Part shown: positions 7,270 to 13,876 of the stretch, piece after piece
Numbering within the stretch: position 1 is the stretch's first letter
Layout of the letters: every line of letters starts with the position of its first letter
From: Candidatus Thorarchaeota archaeon
Lineage (GTDB): Archaea; Asgardarchaeota; Thorarchaeia; Thorarchaeales; Thorarchaeaceae
NCBI GenBank assembly: GCA_016841005.1
Contig: JAEORG010000417.1
Location: forward strand, 1-18,617
Length of the DNA: 18,617 nt
Direction: 5' to 3'
Notes under the pieces: model-generated
Databases searched by the model: none
Told to the model about the DNA's origin: nothing
The model's input: the letters and a program-made list of their open reading frames with translations, nothing else
Program-made: the position numbers and the translations under genes

Positions 7270-8124
7270 ATGAAAACTTCACGAATAATTATAATCGTCC
7301 TCATATCATCTGTGTTTCTTATATCAACCCCTAATCCAGTTGAGGCTCCTCCAGTCTGGACATATTTCAGAATAGGCGCTCCTATCGACATCGAGAATAA
7401 CATGTCCATGTCTATGGTGAATATTACAATAGATATTACTCCCACAACCAATGATGATGAAGACTATCTATTTAGTGCGAAGCTCAATGGGACATACAAA
7501 TTCATCAGTACAAACAATGGAGCACATCTGATAGCATTTCCATTACCTTCAGGATTTGTCGTCGAATCCAATACCTATTTCTTCCTGGATGGGGTGGCAG
7601 TTGATTTTCAATCTGAGAACGCTACCACAGTTGCCCAATCTTATCATCTCTCAGCTCAACTTGCTGATTTCTTCCACCCCCATATGCAGCTAGCCATTTT
7701 GAATCTGACATTTCCAGAAGAAACCGAAGCATCTCTAGATGTTTCACTAGATGTATTGATTAATGGTCCGGGAAATGATTTCATTCTATCATATTGGGTC
7801 GATATGTACGACTGTTATTTCGATCGCCCAGACCAGACAATTGATCTGAACGTAGAACTTGTAGTTTGGCGAGATGATTTCTGGTTCATTCCCGAACAAA
7901 ACCTAGTGCAATTGAACACTTCTACTTCAAGAACTGGAACGTGGCACATTACTGATTGGGTAACTGAGAATGAAGTTGCTGTCCAATTCCACAACTACGA
8001 TTACGTTCTTCCATCTTTCAATTGGACCGACCCATTAAGGTCCTGGTTGCCTCAGATTGTTGTTATTGTCATAGTGGTTCTCATAATTGCTGGTTTAGCG
8101 CACAAGTTTCTACACTTACGATAA
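7270..8124 (+). CDS. Putative surface protein: signal peptide, glycosylation sequons, C-terminal membrane anchor
   Basis: A 284-residue protein of no family I recognise. Residues 1-26 look like a signal peptide (MKTSRIIIIVLISSVFLIST, possible cleavage after VEA at 26). Residues 251-278 are one strong transmembrane helix, followed by a short basic tail (HKFLHLR). The roughly 225 residues between are acidic and rich in aromatic and beta-prone residues. They carry seven N-X-S/T sequons (N44, N51, N73, N117, N135, N206, N241), so the protein is probably displayed outside the cell and glycosylated. It has a single cysteine. A run of five Gs (7262-7266) lies just before the ATG, and a TATA-like GATTTATTAT lies near 7226-7235. 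Confidence 0.8.
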   Translation: MKTSRIIIIVLISSVFLISTPNPVEAPPVWTYFRIGAPIDIENNMSMSMVNITIDITPTTNDDEDYLFSAKLNGTYKFISTNNGAHLIAFPLPSGFVVESNTYFFLDGVAVDFQSENATTVAQSYHLSAQLADFFHPHMQLAILNLTFPEETEASLDVSLDVLINGPGNDFILSYWVDMYDCYFDRPDQTIDLNVELVVWRDDFWFIPEQNLVQLNTSTSRTGTWHITDWVTENEVAVQFHNYDYVLPSFNWTDPLRSWLPQIVVIVIVVLIIAGLAHKFLHLR

Positions 8125-8213
8125 CAAGTACATGTACCATGGACAGAACTATACACTCACTTGCTTTGTTCTGACGGTTTATTTTCGCCACTGGCCATAG
8201 ATATTTGATTGAA

Positions 8214-8393
8214 ATGGCTATACTGAAGGAGAAGTATCTACTACCAATTGGTATTACATGCGTAGCTTTTGCCTTGTTGATTGATCGATTTCTGCCCATT
8301 GATTTAGTGACTTCGTTTCTTGTTGGTGTTTTGAGTGGAATGTCTGTTGTTTTGAATATGGTAGGCATCTATAAGGCAAGCCGAAAACTCTAA
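8214..8393 (+). CDS. Small membrane protein, two predicted helices
   Basis: A 59-residue protein with two hydrophobic segments, about residues 9-28 (LLPIGITCVAFALLIDRF) and 31-53 (LVTSFLVGVLSGMSVVLNMV), and a basic C-terminus (YKASRKL). I see no family signature. The ATG at 8214 lacks a Shine-Dalgarno, while a TTTATTTT box about 30 bases upstream suggests a nearly leaderless transcript; an in-frame TTG at 8205 is less likely. It ends 29 bases before the NUDIX gene and may be co-transcribed with it. Confidence 0.6.
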   Translation: MAILKEKYLLPIGITCVAFALLIDRFLPIDLVTSFLVGVLSGMSVVLNMVGIYKASRKL

Positions 8394-8422
8394 CTCAATC
8401 ACAATTCAAAATCCTGATTGTA

Positions 8423-8878
8423 ATGAATGAAAGAATCAAGGTGTATGCATACATTACACGTGGAACTGAACTATTGATTTTTGAAGAACGTGGGTTTCCG
8501 GAGGAAGGCCTCCAGGTTCCAGGGGGCACTCCTGAACCAGGAGAAGATCCTGAGAGTGCAGCGCTACGTGAGGCAGCTGAAGAAACTGGTCTGGAAGGGT
8601 TACAGATGAATCGCTACCTTGGAGAGGAACTATTCGATGTTTCCATCTATGGACTTGATGAGATTCACCGAAGGAAATTCTATCATATCCTCTATGATGA
8701 AGATACTCCTATGACATGGACACACATTGAACGGGATCCATCAATAATAACAAAGAAGACTCCAGATGTAATATTGTTTGAATTTCGATGGTGGGATTTG
8801 AACCAAGGGAAACCTCAACTACAAGCCGGGTTTGATGCAAAATTAGATGAAGTAATGAATGAAATAGTCAAGTCATAA
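8423..8878 (+). CDS. NUDIX hydrolase
   Basis: A 151-residue enzyme that probably cleaves a nucleoside diphosphate linked to another group; the substrate cannot be told from sequence. The NUDIX box is complete: G35, five residues, E41, seven residues, then REAAEETGL (49-57), including the metal-binding glutamates E53 and E54. Flanking strands (IKVYAYITRGTELLIFEERG and the later VILFEFRWWDL) fit the fold. The ATG has no clear Shine-Dalgarno. Its 3' end overlaps the convergent GTPase gene by six bases. Confidence 0.9.
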   Translation: MNERIKVYAYITRGTELLIFEERGFPEEGLQVPGGTPEPGEDPESAALREAAEETGLEGLQMNRYLGEELFDVSIYGLDEIHRRKFYHILYDEDTPMTWTHIERDPSIITKKTPDVILFEFRWWDLNQGKPQLQAGFDAKLDEVMNEIVKS

Positions 8879-9463
8879 ACTGTCAAAGATACTGGTCTTT
8901 CTTGTAACCTCTGTACGATCGATTCCACTTGCTCCAAATATTCGAATATGGCACTGAGAGGCGGCATGAATGAACAGTTCACTTACGTTTTCACCTGTTC
9001 TGGCACTTGTTTCGAAATAATCTAGATTTAACAGAGTCGCAAGCTGCTTTCCGCGGTCTGTTTCAATCGTTCTGATATCTGCTAGGTCCGCTTTGTTTGC
9101 AACAATGGCACCAGGAAAGAACCCCCCTGTTTCTGCACATACTTCCTCGCACATCTTTTCATACCACCGAGGGATATCCGCAAACGTACTTGCATCTGTC
9201 ATGTCATATAGAAAAATAACATAATGTGCGCCTCTGTAGTATCCTCTTCGAAGTTCATCAAATGCATCTTGTCCTCCAAGGTCCATGACGGTCATTGTAA
9301 CCTGCCCTTCTGGCAACTCAATTCTTGAAACCTTCACGTTAAGTCCGACAGTCGGCGTGTATGACTCTTCAAAATCTGACTCGGTAAATCTAGTAACGAT
9401 ACTTGTCTTTCCTACGTTTGGGGGGCCAATGATTAAAACTTTGAACACTTCTGGAGTCAACAA
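8873..9463 (-). CDS. Ras/Rab/Arf-superfamily small GTPase
   Basis: A 196-residue GTP-binding switch with all five G motifs: P-loop GPPNVGKTS (13-21), switch I T38 in YTPTVG, DLGGQ (61-65), NKAD (123-126) and ETSAR (151-155). The FDELRRGYYRGAHYVIFLYD stretch and the overall length are Rab-like, while DLGGQ resembles Arf and SR-beta. The catalytic-type Gln (Q65) is kept. There is no C-terminal cysteine motif for prenylation and no N-terminal Gly for myristoylation. The start is a TTG (9463, or 9460), or possibly GTG at 9448; an out-of-frame ATG at 9471 encodes only four codons. Such GTPases are abundant in Asgard archaea. It is transcribed divergently from adkA. Confidence 0.92.
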   Translation of the reverse strand: MLTPEVFKVLIIGPPNVGKTSIVTRFTESDFEESYTPTVGLNVKVSRIELPEGQVTMTVMDLGGQDAFDELRRGYYRGAHYVIFLYDMTDASTFADIPRWYEKMCEEVCAETGGFFPGAIVANKADLADIRTIETDRGKQLATLLNLDYFETSARTGENVSELFIHAASQCHIRIFGASGIDRTEVTRKTSIFDSL

Positions 9464-9513
9464 AACACCATTTGGCCCTCGTGGATTCTTCTATTAATAC
9501 TATTTATGATGCT

Positions 9514-9540
9514 GATTTATACTGGACAGAATGTATATAA
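9514..9540. promoter_or_regulatory. Divergent promoter region of the GTPase and adkA
   Basis: Two TATA-like boxes lie back to back. AGTATAAATC on the minus strand (9523-9514) faces the GTPase gene, and TATATAA on the plus strand (9534-9540) faces adkA. Distances to the starts leave short leaders in both directions. Their closeness makes joint regulation possible. Confidence 0.5.
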
Positions 9541-9590
9541 CATCCATATCAAGACCCACCTCACTCTCAGGCTGAAAGGTGAACAATTCA

Positions 9591-10181
9591 ATGAGTGAAA
9601 AAAGAAATATTGTGATTGTAACCGGAATTCCCGGAGTTGGCAAGACTACTGTAATTAACACCGCTATAGATTTTGTGAAGGAACAGCATGGCGAAGAAGT
9701 TAGAATTCTCAATTTCGGAACTGAGATGTTTGAAGTAGCTACAAAGAAAGGTCAAGTAAAGGATCGCGATGAGATGCGTAAATTGCCCACTGCTATTCAG
9801 AGGGAGAATCAAAGGCTTGCTGGAGAAGCAATAGCTGAAAAAGGTAAGACCGCGAAGGTCATTGTTGATACTCATACACTGATTCAGACCAACAATGGAT
9901 TCTTGATTGGACTTCCTGAATGGGTCATCCGAGCGATAAGTCCAAAGACAATTGTACTTGTTGAGGCGGATTCTGAGAATATTGCGGCACGTAGGGTTGA
10001 TGATCCCACCAGAACTCGTGATGCTCAACTCGTTAGTGATATCGAAATTCACCAACAGATGTGTAGAGCAGCTGCAGTTGCTGGAGGAACCTTGACAGGA
10101 GCGACCGTAAGAATCATCAAGAACAAACAGGGTAAAGTTGAAGAGGCTGCGAAGCAGCTTGCAGAAACATTGATGGAGTAG
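9591..10181 (+). CDS. adkA: Archaeal-type adenylate kinase
   Basis: A 196-residue enzyme of the archaeal AdkA family that interconverts AMP + ATP and 2 ADP. The P-loop GIPGVGKTT is at residues 12-20. Archaeal AdkA features follow: LNFGTEMFEVA, RDEMRKLP near residues 60-67, VIVDTHTLIQT and a lid-side RRVDDPTRTRD stretch. Length matches the family (about 190). AGGTGA at 9577-9582 selects the ATG at 9591 over the GTG at 9579. The insertase-like gene starts six bases after its stop. Confidence 0.94.
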   Translation: MSEKRNIVIVTGIPGVGKTTVINTAIDFVKEQHGEEVRILNFGTEMFEVATKKGQVKDRDEMRKLPTAIQRENQRLAGEAIAEKGKTAKVIVDTHTLIQTNNGFLIGLPEWVIRAISPKTIVLVEADSENIAARRVDDPTRTRDAQLVSDIEIHQQMCRAAAVAGGTLTGATVRIIKNKQGKVEEAAKQLAETLME

Positions 10182-10187
10182 AAAGTA

Positions 10188-10736
10188 ATGCAAGATATTC
10201 TCGCTGGACTTATAGAACTCATTTCGTATCCACCATTTTCTGCCATCTTTATTTTAACGGTTTCAATGACTACAACAACTATTAGTCAACTTGCGACAAA
10301 GCGATTTACAGATATGAGGCGTCTACAGAGATACCAAGCAGAGGTCAAGCAGTATCAAGAAATGCAGAAAGAAGCTGAAAAGACACAGAATGCAAAGCTC
10401 TTGAAGAAGGTCAAAAGAAGGAAAGCGTACATAGATAGAATTCAGAGAGAGATGATGACAGATAGATGCAAACCAACTTGTCTTCTGATGCTACCTATGA
10501 TTGCAGTATTTTATCTACTCAGAACCTTCTATGCTGATCCATTATCTGGATTGGATCGTGTTGTTGTCGTACTTCCATTTAACGCTCACAAATTATTGCC
10601 GTTCATTAATGGAATGATTGGAACTCCAGTGGCAGCTGGTTTTGGTATGACATTCTGGGGTTTCTATTTCTTGGTAGGACTTGGTCTAAGCGGAATAATT
10701 CAGAGAATGTTGGGTACACAAATGTCCATGACGTGA
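10188..10736 (+). CDS. EMC3/TMCO1-like (DUF106) Oxa1-superfamily membrane protein
   Basis: A 182-residue membrane protein with the archaeal Oxa1-superfamily layout. TM1 is at about residues 18-37, a charged coiled-coil hairpin at about 40-93 (QRYQAEVKQYQEMQKEAEKT), TM2 at about 97-112 with the MLPMIAVFYLL segment, and TM3 at about 148-172 (FGMTFWGFYFLVGLGLSGII). The family is thought to help insert membrane proteins beside SecY and is related to YidC, EMC3, TMCO1 and Get1. It follows adkA closely, as in many archaea. Confidence 0.88.
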   Translation: MQDILAGLIELISYPPFSAIFILTVSMTTTTISQLATKRFTDMRRLQRYQAEVKQYQEMQKEAEKTQNAKLLKKVKRRKAYIDRIQREMMTDRCKPTCLLMLPMIAVFYLLRTFYADPLSGLDRVVVVLPFNAHKLLPFINGMIGTPVAAGFGMTFWGFYFLVGLGLSGIIQRMLGTQMSMT

Positions 10737-10760
10737 TGGTTCTGTAATAGAGCCTCTGTA

Positions 10761-10818
10761 TCTATCAAATAGAGTGTGATAAAAAACCACACATTTCTCA
10801 GGATATTTTGAGTTTTGT
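10761..10818 (+). terminator. Weak terminator-like region after the EMC3-like gene
   Basis: Two short stems lie in a row: TCTAT/ATAGA (10761-10773, loop CAA) and GTGTG/CACAC (10774-10792, nine-base loop). A T-rich stretch (10804-10818) follows. Each stem is only five base pairs, so this is tentative. It fits a transcript end before the next gene, which has its own TATA-like sequence. Confidence 0.3.
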
Positions 10819-10830
10819 TAGCAATTGTAG

Positions 10831-10840
10831 GTTTTATTTC
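10831..10840 (+). promoter_or_regulatory. TATA-like box for the 83-residue membrane protein
   Basis: GTTTTATTTC lies about 30 bases before the ATG at 10869. Initiation about 25 bases downstream would start the message almost at the ATG, and no Shine-Dalgarno is present, so a leaderless transcript is likely. Confidence 0.4.
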
Positions 10841-10868
10841 GCATCTTGATACAACTCTTTGAAAAAAT

Positions 10869-11120
10869 ATGAACGAGATCTTAAGTCCATTGACCGACTT
10901 TACACAAATGATTCTTCAATACTTCCTCGATATCTGGGATTTTCTTCTCTTCATAGGTGGTTCTGCCTCTGTCCTCATCGTTCTGATAGGAGCTATATTG
11001 ATGTTCGTCCAAGTTAGAGTTGGAAAAATCACCGGAGGTCGACTCATCATGAGCGGGATTATTCTTGCCATTATTGTTGTATATTTCACAATAAACCCTC
11101 CTGCTTTCTCCTTTGGATAA
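10869..11120 (+). CDS. Small hydrophobic membrane protein next to the EMC3-like gene
   Basis: An 83-residue protein of no recognised family. Residues about 12-48 are almost continuously hydrophobic (MILQYFLDIWDFLLFIGG, then ASVLIVLIGAILMFVQ), enough for a helical hairpin or an amphipathic helix plus one TM. A polar turn (RVGKITGGR, 50-58) and a second clear TM (LIMSGIILAIIVVYFTI, 59-75) follow. Two to three membrane segments and the place beside the insertase gene are suggestive, but function is unknown. It appears to be expressed separately from both neighbours. Confidence 0.65.
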   Translation: MNEILSPLTDFTQMILQYFLDIWDFLLFIGGSASVLIVLIGAILMFVQVRVGKITGGRLIMSGIILAIIVVYFTINPPAFSFG

Positions 11121-11150
11121 TTTAACCAAGGACTGGTGTGGGTATCGCTG

Positions 11151-11167
11151 GTTTTTTAAGCATATAC
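11151..11167 (+). promoter_or_regulatory. TATA-like region for the L34e-cmk genes
   Basis: GTTTTTTAAG followed by CATATAC (11151-11167) is the AT-rich element nearest to L34e, about 40-50 bases before its ATG. A transcript starting near 11185 would just include the Shine-Dalgarno GGTGAG (11192-11197). Confidence 0.35.
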
Positions 11168-11202
11168 CGAAGGGTCCGAGAGGAAACAATTGGTGAGAAA
11201 AG

Positions 11203-11472
11203 ATGCCAAGACCAGGTATGCTTACAAGAAGCAGGGCGAATCGTAGAGTAAAGACCCCCGGCGGTCGAATTGTTCTCCATCGTCACAAGAACTATCCTAC
11301 AGGGGGAGTATGTGCTATAAGTGGAGATAAGCTTATTTTATCCAAGAGAACAAAACCTGGATCACGGCGGTCAGCCAGCCGTTCGAGAAAACGGCCAAAT
11401 CGACCATACGGTGGGATGATATCTCCTAGAACACTACGTCGGGAATTAACCCGTCAGGTTCGAGACCTGTAA
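11203..11472 (+). CDS. rpl34e: 50S ribosomal protein L34e, form lacking the zinc site
   Basis: An 89-residue archaeal/eukaryotic large-subunit protein. The family parts RSRANRRVKTPGGRIVLHRH (residues 9-28) and KRPNRPYGGMISPRTLRREL are clear. Most archaeal L34e proteins carry two CxxC pairs for zinc. Here the first pair reads CAIS (residue 37 on) and the place of the second reads ISPR, so three of four cysteines are gone. GGTGAG at 11192-11197 is the Shine-Dalgarno. The cmk ATG follows the stop by one base. Confidence 0.93.
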   Translation: MPRPGMLTRSRANRRVKTPGGRIVLHRHKNYPTGGVCAISGDKLILSKRTKPGSRRSASRSRKRPNRPYGGMISPRTLRRELTRQVRDL

Positions 11473-11473
11473 G

Positions 11474-12019
11474 ATGAAACGCGTTATAACCATTGGTGGC
11501 CTACACGGCACAGGGAAAAGCTCAGTGGCTGATACTATATCTAAGATGTTTAACCTTAGACGAGTGTCAGCAGGTGGAATTTTCAGGCAGCTTGCGGAAG
11601 AGAGAGGATTAACTCTAGAAGAATTTAGTAGAGTTGCTGAAGAGGATGAAACTATTGACCGTGAGCTTGATGGTAGACTAAAGATTGAAGCTGAGAAAGG
11701 CAATGTTATGTTGGATGGTCAGCTTGCTGCGGTAATGGCAGGATCACATGCAGATATCAGAATTCTTCTAACTGCCTCTCTTCGGACTCGTGTCAAACGT
11801 ATTGCAGCGAGAGATGATGTAACCTATGAAGCCGCCTTACATGAAACAGAAACCCGAGAGATGATCGAACGAGCAAGGTACAGAGAATTCTACGGATATG
11901 ATGTTACTGACCTTTCAATATATGACCTGGTCATCAACACTGAGATATATGACCTCGAAGGCGTAGTTGCAATTATCAAAGTAGCACTCGATGAGCTTTT
12001 TGGAAAAGAAATCGAATAA
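11474..12019 (+). CDS. cmk: Archaeal-type cytidylate kinase
   Basis: A 181-residue enzyme that phosphorylates CMP (and probably dCMP) using ATP. The P-loop GLHGTGKSS spans residues 9-17. The archaeal Cmk pattern continues with LRRVSAGGIFRQLAEERGLT, a DRELDGRL segment, the MLDGQLAAVMAG strand and the RYREFYGYD motif near the C-terminus. It starts one base after the L34e stop, so the two are surely co-transcribed. Its TAA overlaps an ATG (TAATG at 12017-12021) that opens only a 15-codon ORF. Confidence 0.94.
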   Translation: MKRVITIGGLHGTGKSSVADTISKMFNLRRVSAGGIFRQLAEERGLTLEEFSRVAEEDETIDRELDGRLKIEAEKGNVMLDGQLAAVMAGSHADIRILLTASLRTRVKRIAARDDVTYEAALHETETREMIERARYREFYGYDVTDLSIYDLVINTEIYDLEGVVAIIKVALDELFGKEIE

Positions 12020-12103
12020 TGTCAAAGCGCAAGGCTCATATGGCTACTTTCAGGGACCAAATCTAATTCTCCCCATCGATGGGATGAACATCTGAGGTGA
12101 CTT

Positions 12104-12133
12104 ATGATGCTCGCTAGACTACGATTGGGTTGA
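12104..12133 (+). CDS. Possible 9-residue leader peptide before L14e
   Basis: ATG at 12104 is preceded at good spacing by GAGGTGA (12094-12100), one of the best Shine-Dalgarno motifs in the window, yet it encodes only nine residues (MMLARLRLG) before TGA. That stop lies within the Shine-Dalgarno of L14e (TGAGGTG, 12131-12137), so a ribosome finishing here would sit on the next start region. It may be a leader or coupling peptide, or chance. Confidence 0.3.
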   Translation: MMLARLRLG

Positions 12134-12145
12134 GGTGTATCAAAA

Positions 12146-12427
12146 ATGGCATTATACGATGTAGGACGCGTCTGCGTTAAAACAATGGGAAGAGAGGCAG
12201 GAAGCTATTGTGTAATAGTTGAATCCCAAGACCCCAAGAATGTTATCATTACAGGTCCTAAACACATTAGTGGTGTTCGAAGGAGAAATTGCAATATTCG
12301 ACATCTAGAGCCTCTTGACACAATTCTGTCAATCTCTAGTGGTGCAGATGACGCTGCTGTTGAAAAGGTCCTGGAAGAATCAGGCCTGATTGACAAATTC
12401 AGAACTAAGATTCGCTTAAGCGAATAA
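12146..12427 (+). CDS. rpl14e: 50S ribosomal protein L14e
   Basis: A 93-residue archaeal/eukaryotic large-subunit protein with a KOW-type SH3-like barrel. Family features are the start ALYDVGRVCVKTMGREAGSY, the VIVESQDPKNVIITGPK strand pair, and GVRRRNCNIRHLEPLD (residues 43-58). Length matches archaeal L14e (about 95). GAGGTG at 12132-12137 precedes the ATG. cmk lies before it and cbf5 after it, a common archaeal arrangement. Confidence 0.95.
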   Translation: MALYDVGRVCVKTMGREAGSYCVIVESQDPKNVIITGPKHISGVRRRNCNIRHLEPLDTILSISSGADDAAVEKVLEESGLIDKFRTKIRLSE

Positions 12428-12467
12428 GTTAGTTGCGCCGGGGGGTATTATTCGGCGGGTGCTTGAT

Positions 12468-13475
12468 ATGAAGGGAATGCTACCTGCAGACATCCCCCGA
12501 GAAACTCTCATTAGAGTTGAGGATACGACTGATCCGACAATTGGTTTTTCAGATCTTTCTACATTGCCAATCGATTTTTTGCTTCAGAACGGTGTGATTT
12601 GTCTTGACAAACCTTCAGGTCCTACAAGTCATGAAGTGGCTACATGGGTTCGGAAGATTCTTCATTCTGAAAGAGCTGGACATTCAGGTACACTTGATCC
12701 TGCAGTCACAGGAATTCTCCCTATTGGTATCGGAAATGGAACGAAGGTAATGCAGGCTCTATTACCCGCTGGAAAAGAGTATGCTTGTGTTATGGAGCTT
12801 CACAATTTTGTACCTGAAGATGAAATTCGTCGAGTAGTTGCGGAATTCATTGGTAAAATCTATCAAAAACCTCCGCTAAGGTCCTCGGTTAAACGAATTC
12901 TTCGAGTAAGAGAAATCTACTATAATCACATTCTTGAAATCAAAGGCCGTCTTGTTTTATTTCGCGTTGGATGTCAAGCAGGTACCTACATCCGCAAATT
13001 ATGTTATGATATTGGTCAAGTGCTAGGTGTTGGGGCTCATATGCGAGAGCTTCGAAGAACAAGAGTAGGAAAGTTCACAGAAGACAAGCGAATGTGCACG
13101 CTCTATGATCTAAGGGATGCATATGAGTATTGGATAGAGGACAATGATGAAACCGAGCTCCGAAAGTACCTCCTTCCTCCTGAAGCGGCTCTCGAACATC
13201 TTCCTGAAGTTCGAGTTCGCGATAGTGCGGTTGCCGCAATCTGTCATGGTGCAAGTCTTGCTGCAAGCGGTATTGTCAGTATTGAATCAGGTATCAAAAA
13301 AGGGGATTTGTTTGCGTTAAAGACTCTAAAAGGTGAAGCTATCGCCCTTATGCAGAGTGAAGACACAAGTGAGCGAATTGCTAAAGCAAGCACTGGAATA
13401 GTTGGACGTACAGAACGGGTAATTATGGAGAGGGGAAGATATCCTTCAATGTGGAAGAAGAAGGAGTCTGTTTGA
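12468..13475 (+). CDS. cbf5: tRNA/rRNA pseudouridine synthase Cbf5 (TruB family)
   Basis: A 335-residue catalytic subunit of the archaeal H/ACA guide-RNP, which makes pseudouridine in rRNA and also acts on tRNA position 55. The TruB domain has CLDKPSGPTSHEV (45-57) and the catalytic motif GHSGTLDPAVTG with Asp77. A thumb/insert segment (KPPLRSSVKRILRVREIYY) and CQAGTYIRKLCYDIG follow. The C-terminal PUA domain starts near residue 245 (EVRVRDSAVAAICHGASLAA). I take the ATG at 12468, with GGGTG just upstream; a GTG at 12459 is possible. Partners Nop10, Gar1 and L7Ae are not in the window. Confidence 0.95.
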   Translation: MKGMLPADIPRETLIRVEDTTDPTIGFSDLSTLPIDFLLQNGVICLDKPSGPTSHEVATWVRKILHSERAGHSGTLDPAVTGILPIGIGNGTKVMQALLPAGKEYACVMELHNFVPEDEIRRVVAEFIGKIYQKPPLRSSVKRILRVREIYYNHILEIKGRLVLFRVGCQAGTYIRKLCYDIGQVLGVGAHMRELRRTRVGKFTEDKRMCTLYDLRDAYEYWIEDNDETELRKYLLPPEAALEHLPEVRVRDSAVAAICHGASLAASGIVSIESGIKKGDLFALKTLKGEAIALMQSEDTSERIAKASTGIVGRTERVIMERGRYPSMWKKKESV

Positions 13476-13490
13476 TAATATCATAAGAGA

Positions 13491-13500
13491 GGTTTTTATC
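13491..13500 (+). promoter_or_regulatory. TATA-like box for RNase P RNA
   Basis: GGTTTTTATC ends 23 bases before the P1 helix of the RNase P RNA (13523), the expected archaeal TATA-to-start distance. It lies right after the cbf5 stop. Confidence 0.5.
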
Positions 13501-13522
13501 ATGAAACCTTACATGTATACTA

Positions 13523-13875
13523 GGCCTTGGAGCGAAAGCGCGGCTAACGGAACTTGTCGTTCGCGATGAGAACTGAGGAAACTCCTGACTCCATGTCGAC
13601 AGCAGTCCTGTGAAAACAGGGAGGCGAGAGCCTCGCTCTGGGAACAGAAACGATACCCCCTGATCTGATAGGACAATGATGCATCAACTCAAAGATGCTG
13701 AGGATTGATCAGGATTGGATGAAACGACCCACCACTGTGTGAGCAATCCCAAGAATGTACCGTCGATGTGTCGACCTGAGGTACAGGGTAGGGAGCAAAG
13801 TTTGATGCCGCAAAGCCTTATTCCAGCAATGGTTTAGGGTGGAACAGAATCAGGGTTATTCTTCGGACCAAGGCC
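13523..13875 (+). ncRNA. rnpB: RNase P RNA (archaeal)
   Basis: The catalytic RNA that removes 5' leaders from pre-tRNAs. P1 is closed by GGCCTTGG (13523-13530) pairing perfectly with CCAAGGCC (13868-13875), which sets both ends. Conserved region I is seen as GAGGAAACTCC (13575-13585). Conserved region V is ACAGAATCAGGGTTAT (13844-13859), and the GGATGAAACGACCCACC stretch (13716-13732) fits the usual helix/loop. The length, about 353 bases, is normal. The end lies one base from the stop of the opposing tsr3 gene. Confidence 0.93.
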
Positions 13876-13876
13876 A

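Noticed and set aside
8128..8137. Perfect palindrome GTACATGTAC after the surface-protein gene
   Set aside because: Ten bases, isolated and not placed at a promoter or hairpin with a T-run; too weak to call a site.
9588..10193. 201-residue minus-strand frame opposite adkA
   Set aside because: Shadow of adkA, which has complete family motifs and a proper ribosome site on the plus strand.
12084..12133. Possible C/D box guide RNA before L14e (GATGAA, CTGA, ATGATG and TTGA elements)
   Set aside because: Boxes are imperfect and the first two are only a few bases apart, leaving no guide region.
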